A stretch of 51,740 bases of DNA from an uncultured Clostridia bacterium (GTDB lineage: Bacteria; Bacillota; Clostridia; TANB77; CAG-508): contig CALXVM010000014.1 of NCBI GenBank assembly GCA_944392105.1, forward strand, positions 1-51,740, read 5' to 3'. The notes beneath the pieces are model-generated. The model was not told the DNA's origin. It ran no database searches and saw nothing but the letters and a program-made list of their open reading frames with translations. The translations under genes and the position numbers were made by a program. Shown here one piece after another: positions 46,529 to 51,740 of the stretch (within the stretch, counting starts at the first letter, position 1; every line of letters begins with the position of its first letter).

Positions 46529-46567
46529 ATATTTACCTCCATTTGAGACAAATATATCATAACATTT

Positions 46568-47131
46568 TTATTCTTTCAATTCATTTTTTGAATTTTCTAT
46601 TTTCTTACAATTACTTGGTTGTTTAAACCTTAAATACCAATTCATTCCGTTTCTATCTCTTTCAATTTCCATCATTCTTTTTTGTAATTCCTGAAATGTT
46701 TGAGGAGGTGGTAATATTATAGGTTCACATGGTACCCAATTCGCAGGAGTCATTGCACTATTTTCGTCTGCAATTTGCAATGCTTGTAAAGTTCTTAATA
46801 TTTCTGGTATTGCTCTTCCAATTTGCATGGGATATACAAATATTGCTCTTATTACGCCTTTATCATCTATTATAAAAACATTTCTAACTGTTTCTGTTTT
46901 GCTTACATCATTTGATATCATACCATATTTTCTCGCAATTTCTCTATTTGCATCTGCTATTATTGGAAATGGAACTTTTATGCCAGTTTTACAGTAAATA
47001 TCATATAGCCAAGCTAAATGTGAAGCATTGCTATCTACACTTAAACCAATTAGGCATGTATTTAATCTTTCAAAATAAGCATTTGCTCTAGAAAAAGCAA
47101 TTATTTCTGTAGTACATACAGGGGTGAAATC
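46568..47131 (-). pseudogene. 1-Cys peroxiredoxin (Prx6 type), 5' end missing at an element junction
   Basis: The frame reads DFTPVCTTEIIAFSRAN, with the peroxidatic Cys, then SVDSNASHLAWLYDI, PFPIIADANREIARKYGM and VRNVFIIDDKGVIRAIF, the Prx6 pattern, and ends with the long C-terminal arm. About 188 residues remain. The first 45 or so, up to the catalytic Asp-Phe, are missing. At 47132-47134 an in-frame stop replaces the expected residue, and the serine recombinase gene follows at 47145. The 5' part probably lies at the far end of the inserted element, outside the window. The ATG-bounded piece 46568-46921 lacks the catalytic Cys. Confidence 0.85.
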
Positions 47132-47145
47132 CTAATGTTAGAAAC
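47121..47145. other. probable attachment-site junction of a serine-recombinase element
   Basis: Homology to peroxiredoxin stops at the GAT codon (47129-47131). The next 13 bp lead into the recombinase stop codon. Large serine recombinases integrate at short attB sites within genes and sit next to the att junction, so the crossover is probably within or close to GGATTTCACCCCTG on the minus strand. Confidence 0.65.
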
Positions 47146-48821
47146 TAATTTTTTATGAGCCTTTCAATATTTCCTTTTAATCTAAATTCTATAGTTCTGT
47201 CACTATATATAATAATTTTATCTATAATAGAATTTAATAAGAACTTACTTGGCTCATTTGAACCTATTATTTGATCAAATACTTCTATGGCTGTTTCTAC
47301 TTTCTCTTTTCTATCTTGAAGTATTTTTTCATCTTCTTTTGACAATATATCTTTTAAACTTATAATCTGATTTTGCTTATCATTTTCTAATTCTTTATAG
47401 GCATTTTCTATCATTTCTTTTTGTTCTTGTGATGTAGCTTGAGCTAGGTCTTTTATTTTTTGAGATAATAGACATTTATATTCTTGTGTCAACATATTAT
47501 ATTGTCTTTCTAATTTCCCCCTATTTACTTTTGCTTTATTTTCAATTTTATTTAATTTAATTTTTTCTATTTCTTCGTAAAAGTTTTTTCTTAAGAGTTT
47601 CAAATATTCTTTTAAATGTATTATCATATCTTTTTCTGAAATTTCGTGAATTTTACATCTAGCTAAACCATATCTTCTATAATCTGTACACTCATATCCT
47701 TTTTCTTGCTTTCTCCTAATAAAAGTTCCACTTACTCCTGCTCCACAGTCTCCACAAGTGCACATTCCACCAAATAAATAATTTCTTTTTGTTTTAGTAC
47801 TCTTGCATTTTATTCTAGCTACCTTTAGTTCTTGTGCTAATTCAAACATTTCTTTTGATATTATTGCTTCGTGATGATTTTCAAAAATAAAATGATCTTC
47901 CTTTGGTAATTTAATAGCTTTCCCTCTTATACTTATTGTTTGTTTTTTGTGCACCCTTAGATTCCCACAATATACATCATTTTCTAAAATATTTTTTACC
48001 ATATCTGTACTCCACAGCTCTTGTACTTTATGCTTATATATTCTACCTCTTTCTAAGTGTTTTCTTTGATAATAAACCGAAGGAGTTGGATAATTATACT
48101 TTTCACTATTTAATACATCCGTTATTTTCTTTCTACCTAAACCTTGTTCTACATATAGCTTGAAAATTAATTCTATTACTCCCCTTAGTTCTTCTACTAC
48201 ATATACTTTAGGTATTCCATTTTCGAATACCTTTTCATACCCATAATAGTTGCCCATAATTAACCTACCGTCTTTTTGTTTAGATAACATATTAGTTCTT
48301 ACTTTTCTTGATATATCTTTTACATATCTTTCGTTAAACCATGTTGTAATTCCTATAGTATCATCTCTGTCATTTTGTACATCATATACACCTCCCATTT
48401 CTGATATAAGTATTAAATTCTTACCAGATTTCTTAAAATCTTCAATTAAACAAAGAACTTTCCCATTATTTCTTCCTATTCTTGATAAGTCTTTTGCTAT
48501 TACTACATCTATTTTTCCTGCACTTACATTCTCTAACATTTGAGCAAATTTTGGTCTATCAAAAGTATATCCAGACACATTATCATCTATATATACATTT
48601 TCATCTGCTATATACCAACCTCTACTTTTAGCATATTCTTTAATAATATTGATTTGTTCTTCAATGCTAGAATAGTTTTCTCTATCTTCATCTCTACTTA
48701 ATCTTGCATAGGCTGATACAGTAATAGTTTTGCTTTGTTCTTTATAGTAATTATGCTTTGGAGTAATTAAACTTATTCTATTGTCTAATTTCAAGTTATT
48801 TTCATTTCCTACAAAACTCAT
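47145..48821 (-). CDS. large serine recombinase (site-specific integrase)
   Basis: This 558-aa recombinase belongs to the resolvase/TnpX/phiC31 class. The N-terminal catalytic domain has AYARLSRDED with nucleophile Ser42, DDNVSGYTFDRP and DLSRIGRNNGKV with the active Arg residues. The recombinase domain (NYYGYEKV, GRKKITDVLN), a zinc ribbon (CTCGDC...C...C) and a coiled coil of about 90 residues (about 410-500) follow. It would integrate or excise the element using two different att sites without homology. The gene ends 13 bp from the broken peroxiredoxin. GGAGG precedes the ATG. It follows the 72-aa gene and probably shares its transcript. Confidence 0.95.
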   Translation of the reverse strand: MSFVGNENNLKLDNRISLITPKHNYYKEQSKTITVSAYARLSRDEDRENYSSIEEQINIIKEYAKSRGWYIADENVYIDDNVSGYTFDRPKFAQMLENVSAGKIDVVIAKDLSRIGRNNGKVLCLIEDFKKSGKNLILISEMGGVYDVQNDRDDTIGITTWFNERYVKDISRKVRTNMLSKQKDGRLIMGNYYGYEKVFENGIPKVYVVEELRGVIELIFKLYVEQGLGRKKITDVLNSEKYNYPTPSVYYQRKHLERGRIYKHKVQELWSTDMVKNILENDVYCGNLRVHKKQTISIRGKAIKLPKEDHFIFENHHEAIISKEMFELAQELKVARIKCKSTKTKRNYLFGGMCTCGDCGAGVSGTFIRRKQEKGYECTDYRRYGLARCKIHEISEKDMIIHLKEYLKLLRKNFYEEIEKIKLNKIENKAKVNRGKLERQYNMLTQEYKCLLSQKIKDLAQATSQEQKEMIENAYKELENDKQNQIISLKDILSKEDEKILQDRKEKVETAIEVFDQIIGSNEPSKFLLNSIIDKIIIYSDRTIEFRLKGNIERLIKN

Positions 48822-48892
48822 TATATCCTCCTTTTTGCAAAATTTAGATATACTTAAATAGTTTTGAAGAAAGATTTAAATAATTTATATAC

Positions 48893-49111
48893 TTATATCA
48901 AACTATTCTCAGTATTTCCAAATGTATAAATTATATTTTTTTTAATTATTTGTAGCATTTCTTCCTTTCCAGAAATAAATACTGCTACTTTATTTGCTCT
49001 TTTCTTCTGTTCTTCTATTTCATTTTTTATTTCCTTATTTTCTAGTTCTTCTTCATCGACAAATATTTGCGAATAACTTTGGTTTTCAATAATTGTTGTT
49101 GTTATTTTCAT
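48893..49111 (-). CDS. 72-aa acidic/basic small protein of the element
   Basis: This small soluble protein (KITTTIIENQSYSQIFVDEEELENKEIKNEIEEQKKRANKVAV...) has a helical charged middle and a hydrophobic strand (VAVFISG). I do not recognise it. It lies directly upstream of the recombinase in the same direction. AGAGGAG stands before ATG 49111. Small proteins in this position are sometimes recombination directionality factors; nothing in the sequence proves that here. Confidence 0.55.
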   Translation of the reverse strand: MKITTTIIENQSYSQIFVDEEELENKEIKNEIEEQKKRANKVAVFISGKEEMLQIIKKNIIYTFGNTENSLI

Positions 49112-49126
49112 AAACGACTTGCTCCT

Positions 49127-49225
49127 CTAACTAATAATATTTAATATATATGCAAAAATGAATGTAAATAGCATAAATACCATCTTTTGATAATCATTAA
49201 ACGACTGATAGCTAATCAGTTCCAC
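49127..49225 (-). CDS. 32-aa membrane peptide, candidate holin-like (type I) toxin
   Basis: A GTG-start ORF with GAGAGG six to nine bases upstream encodes MELISYQSFNDYQKMVFMLF and ends IFAYILNIIS, one membrane helix with a short polar N-terminus. Size and layout fit the small holin-like or TxpA/BsrE-type toxic peptides common in Firmicutes elements. Its leader has a TATAAT at 49314-49319 and a hairpin (CTCTA/TAGAG) right before the ribosome site, as in toxins whose translation is blocked by folding. The antisense RNA expected for such a pair is not demonstrated. The stop codon is 15 bp before the 72-aa gene. Confidence 0.45.
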   Translation of the reverse strand: MELISYQSFNDYQKMVFMLFTFIFAYILNIIS

Positions 49226-49953
49226 AGGCTACACCTCTCTACTTTTTAATAGAGTCATCTTCATTGCCTTAGACGGTTTTATCACGCTCGGACTGTGACT
49301 AGATGAGAGTATCATTATACCTACTATTCTTCATCGCCATATTAGTTAGCTCTCCTAATATCTATAACTTAAGCATTTCTCGCTCTCTTTGAAAAAGGTC
49401 TTGGCGTACCTGTTATAAGTAGCTCAGATATAATAGGAATGTATTTAATGATTGATTTATTCAATTTTCAATGTTCTATGTGCTAGTAGCATATTTCTTC
49501 TTTTATAATAAACAGCACCTAAAATTTCCAAAGGTTATTTTTTTGCTTATATAGAGCAAAAAATATTTACCCCTCTACTTATATAAAGGAAAAAAATGAG
49601 GGTTTGTACAACTTTTTTTATAACTTATTAGTGCAAATTAAATTCGTTTATAAAACTTTATCTTGAAATGATTTAATTTTTATTTACACAAAAAAATAAG
49701 AGATATTTCCATCTCCTATAACGAATTGCTATCTGTTAGTATTAATTTAAGAATCTCTATTTTATAAATTATTTACTTATATCAATAAATCACATTAATT
49801 ATATAATTTTATAAATTAAACATAATATAAGTACCTTCACCTAAATTTATTATAATATCATAATTGCTTATTGATTAGTTTTTTATAAGAAAGAAGAAAC
49901 CCCAGAGATGTAAAACATACTCTGGGGTATTTCTATTTTACCAACGATATAGA
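49226..49953. other. 728-bp region without an evident gene, rich in hairpins
   Basis: This part of the element has no ORF of ordinary length. It holds the leader of the small membrane peptide (49226-49320), pairs such as ATATTAG/CTAATAT (about 49339-49361) inside CGCCA/TGGCG, and an open stretch of 31 codons at 49369-49464 ending ITGTPRPFSKRARNA with no ribosome site. It also has a 13-codon ORF with GGAGAG before ATG near 49342, and two hairpins with T-runs (49696-49720, and the terminator at 49899). I tested it by eye against group I/II intron, tmRNA and riboswitch motifs without a match. Confidence 0.45.
49899..49928 (-). terminator. terminator of the lipoprotein operon
   Basis: ACCCCAGAG and its complement form a 9-bp stem followed by TTTCTTCTTTCTT on the minus strand, about 25 nt past the stop codon at 49954. 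Confidence 0.75.
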
Positions 49954-50340
49954 CTACTCAATGATTGGCAGAGAATAGTTAATATCACTAGGAATGTTAT
50001 TTTCCCATACATAAGAGTTTTTCAGAATGTACTCGTTGTAAGAGTTTGCCGTTCTGTTTGCTCTCATTTTTGCTTGTTCTGCCCAACTTTGCTTTTCTTC
50101 GTTGTCGCTATCTTTATATTGTTCATAGGTAGCAACATCGGATTTGTACGATGCGATCATAGAACGTGCGGTATCCTCGACCAGCTTTTTTGTCTCATAC
50201 TGATTTTCATCAGCTTTCTGCAAATCATGGGTATAGCTGTTCCAAATGCTTCTTCCTCCTGGAGTAAATCCGAAAAAGATAATTGCACCAGCCATAATGA
50301 TACAAACAACTGCCACTACTGCTTTTGCAAACTTGCTCAT
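49954..50340 (-). CDS. membrane-anchored helical protein of mobile-element type
   Basis: This 128-aa protein has an N-terminal membrane helix (about 5-25), then FTPGGRSIWNSYTHDLQKADENQYETKKLVEDTARSMIASYKSD and SYNEYILKNSYVWENNIPSDI. I associate this pattern with phage and integrative-element proteins, without a known function. Its ATG follows the lipoprotein stop codon by one base, and its GGAGGG lies in the last codons of that gene, so the two are translationally coupled and likely act together at the membrane. Codon use is GC-richer than the chromosome. Confidence 0.65.
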   Translation of the reverse strand: MSKFAKAVVAVVCIIMAGAIIFFGFTPGGRSIWNSYTHDLQKADENQYETKKLVEDTARSMIASYKSDVATYEQYKDSDNEEKQSWAEQAKMRANRTANSYNEYILKNSYVWENNIPSDINYSLPIIE

Positions 50341-50341
50341 A

Positions 50342-50914
50342 TTAGTTGCCCTCCTGTACTTTTAAGATAGGAGCATCAACAATATAAGGAATGTCGGAAT
50401 AGATGTATGTTCCTGTCCATTCAATATATTTACCATCTGTAGTGAAGAAAAAGATACCATTATCATTTTCTCCATAACTGCCATCAACATCAGCAAGCCA
50501 GTGATTTCCATCGCCTACTGAACGTCCATTTGAACCATACTCTTGTTCATAGTATTCACTGTCTGGAGTCAAGAAACTGTTTAATGATGAAACCTTACCA
50601 TCAACAACATAGTTACCAACTACACCAACACCCTCTAACATAAGAACAACATAGCCAAGGGGCTTTTCAACAGGGCAAGGCAGAGACAAAGCTTTTTCTC
50701 GCTGACCGTTTACCCAGTAGGCTCTCCGAATGAGATTATATCTTTCAAGAGAATAATCAATGTCAGTCGGAGTAGGCTGGGATTGTTCGAGATCTCTAGT
50801 GATACTCTGCTGTTTTTCAACATCAGAGGTATGTTCTCCAGAGTCACCGTCGCAACCTGTAAGCATACAAAGCGATACTGTAATCAGCAATAAAATAGAA
50901 ACGATTTTCTTCAT
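50342..50914 (-). CDS. lipoprotein of the element, intact copy
   Basis: This 190-aa protein has a lipoprotein signal peptide with lipobox LTGC (Cys at 21). A polar linker and a domain of about 140 residues follow: QPTPTDIDYSLERYNLIRRA, GYVVLMLEGVGVVGNYVVDG, LADVDGSYGENDNGIFFFTTDGKYIEWTGTY. I do not recognise the fold; strands dominate. GGAGG lies seven bases before the ATG. The promoter is TTTACT, 17 bp, TATAAT at 51020-51048. A palindrome (CTAACA/TGTTAG) sits in the leader. A truncated second copy lies directly upstream at 51.1 kb. Confidence 0.7.
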   Translation of the reverse strand: MKKIVSILLLITVSLCMLTGCDGDSGEHTSDVEKQQSITRDLEQSQPTPTDIDYSLERYNLIRRAYWVNGQREKALSLPCPVEKPLGYVVLMLEGVGVVGNYVVDGKVSSLNSFLTPDSEYYEQEYGSNGRSVGDGNHWLADVDGSYGENDNGIFFFTTDGKYIEWTGTYIYSDIPYIVDAPILKVQEGN

Positions 50915-51019
50915 GTTTATTCCTCCAATTTGTTGTAAGATTTTATATATGTAAAACTAACAAAAATGTTAGTGTGCAAAAAGGAATATATGTAAAATGG
51001 TTACTACCATATTATCTAT

Positions 51020-51048
51020 ATTATACCATCATTTTACATAAAAGTAAA
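51020..51048 (-). promoter_or_regulatory. promoter of the lipoprotein operon
   Basis: TTTACT (51043-51048), 17 bp, TATAAT (51020-51025), the same sequence and spacing as the promoter of the 129-aa gene at 26.3 kb. The leader is about 100 nt. Confidence 0.65.
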
Positions 51049-51062
51049 TAGTTGTATAAAAA

Positions 51063-51092
51063 GCCGTGTAAAGATTATAATCCTTACACGGC
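51063..51092 (-). terminator. terminator of the truncated lipoprotein copy
   Basis: GCCGTGTAA and TTACACGGC form a 9-bp GC-rich stem (longer with inner pairs), followed by TTTTTATA on the minus strand, nine nt past the stop codon at 51101. Confidence 0.8.
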
Positions 51093-51100
51093 CATTTCCA

Positions 51101-51568
51101 TTATTCACCTGCTTCGATTTTTAGGATAGGATCGTCGATTTCAAAAGGAATATCCGAATACAAGTATGTTCCTGTCCATTCAAGATATTTTCCATCAGGT
51201 GTGAAGAAAAAGATACCAGAATCATTTTCTCCATAACTCCCATCTACATCAGCTAAAACCTTACCACTATCAATATACACGCTATCAGGTGTTAAAAAGC
51301 TATTCAAAGAGGATACTTTGCCATCCACGACAAAACTCCCTAAAACCCCACCATTGTCTGTCAATAGAATTACATAACCTAACGGTTTTTCAACAGGACA
51401 CTCAAGAGAAAGTGCTCTCTCTCGCTGACCATTTACCCAATATGCTCTCCGAATGAGATTATATCTTTCGAGAGAGTAATCAATATCAGTAGGAGTGGGT
51501 TGAGAGTTTTCCAAGTTATTTGTTGTAAGATTTTTATATGTAAAACTAACAAAAATGTTAGTGTGCAA
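51101..51568 (-). pseudogene. lipoprotein paralogue that has lost its signal peptide
   Basis: The frame from about residue 23 matches the 50342-50914 lipoprotein closely (SQPTPTDIDYSLERYNLIRR, VDGKVSSLNSFLTPDS, ADVDGSYGEND, WTGTYLYSDIP) with many substitutions and a short deletion. The first residues (MHTNIFVSFTYKNLTTNN) are translated leader DNA with TTG as start and no ribosome site. A deletion of roughly 130 bp removed the ribosome site, start codon, signal peptide and linker. It is probably a pseudogene, or a cytosolic remnant if translated. The terminator remains intact. Confidence 0.7.
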
Positions 51569-51740
51569 AAAGGAATATATGTAAAATAGTTATTACCATA
51601 TTATTTATTATACTATGAATTGACATAATTTTCAACTCATATTTAAAGTTTTTTATTCATTTTATGTAGGTTAGTCAATCATATGTCACACTTTTTTGAA
51701 AAATATATATTTCGAGTACTCTATATTGTTATAACCGATT

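Larger units (their letters stand above)
50929..51617. repeat. tandem duplication: repeated leader of the lipoprotein genes
   Basis: About 95 bp upstream of each lipoprotein copy (50929-51028 and 51520-51617) are nearly identical, including TTTGTTGTAAGATTTT, the palindrome CTAACAAAAATGTTAG and AAAAAGGAATATATGTAAAA. With the coding similarity this shows a duplicated promoter-leader-gene unit. Confidence 0.8.

Noticed and set aside
49226..49953. Group I or group II intron, or tmRNA, in the element's gene-free region
   Set aside because: No domain V-like GAGC...GTTC hairpin, no group I P/Q/R/S core, no tRNA-like end or tag reading frame could be found by eye.
1..51740. CRISPR array or cas genes
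   Set aside because: No evenly spaced direct repeats of 24 to 40 bases and no cas-like protein were seen.

Overview
The window is AT-rich DNA from a spore-forming member of the Clostridia (Bacillota). This rests on the yabP-yabQ-divIC cluster, a Spo0A-family regulator, Firmicutes-type ribosome binding sites, intrinsic terminators and a lysine riboswitch. No rRNA, tRNA or CRISPR array is visible. Most genes are chromosomal housekeeping genes, but several single-gene units with richer GC and different codon use are scattered among them.

Layout. 1-561: gene-free, with short repeats. 0.6-6.3 kb (minus): a DUF1064 nuclease-like gene, rho, the sporulation/division genes divIC, yabQ and yabP, an aspartate kinase with one ACT domain, and prfB with its programmed +1 frameshift. 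6.4-10.6 kb (minus): a heterodimeric ABC exporter and a RelBE-type toxin-antitoxin pair. 10.9-15.6 kb: a foreign-looking Cys-cluster gene, a small basic protein, secA, and a YcgQ/DUF1980-like membrane protein. 15.6-22.3 kb: two large stem-loop repeats, an AI-2E-family permease, a Cys-rich CBS protein, a proline-tailed protein, cytidylate kinase and murD, an Asn-rich mini-protein, and a transglutaminase-like gene that appears broken by a 1-nt frameshift. 22.5-29 kb: uvrA and uvrB, with foreign single-gene units on both sides of uvrB.

29-32.7 kb: a lysine riboswitch with promoter and terminator controls an unrecognised 361-aa protein and, probably, a frameshifted PepD dipeptidase; dtd lies upstream. 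32.9-38.7 kb: a secreted protein gene flanked by 14-bp inverted repeats, an ECF sigma/anti-sigma pair, a ricin-lectin amidase with a partner protein, and a Spo0A-like regulator whose receiver has lost its phosphoacceptor. The sigma gene and the Spo0A-like gene share an ECF-type promoter with identical spacing. 38.9-43.6 kb: two secreted membrane-tail proteins, smpB behind a long inverted repeat that covers its ribosome binding site, fba, and a beta-CASP metallo-hydrolase of foreign composition. 43.7-46.5 kb: a DUF1540 mini-protein and a GH3 glycosidase.

46.6 kb to the end: a 1-Cys peroxiredoxin gene is cut immediately before its catalytic DFTPVC motif. A large serine recombinase gene ends 13 bp from the break. 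The DNA from about 47.13 kb to the right edge is therefore read as one end of an integrated mobile element. It carries the recombinase, two small proteins (one a candidate holin-like toxin peptide), a structured non-coding stretch, and a duplicated lipoprotein gene whose second copy has lost its signal peptide.
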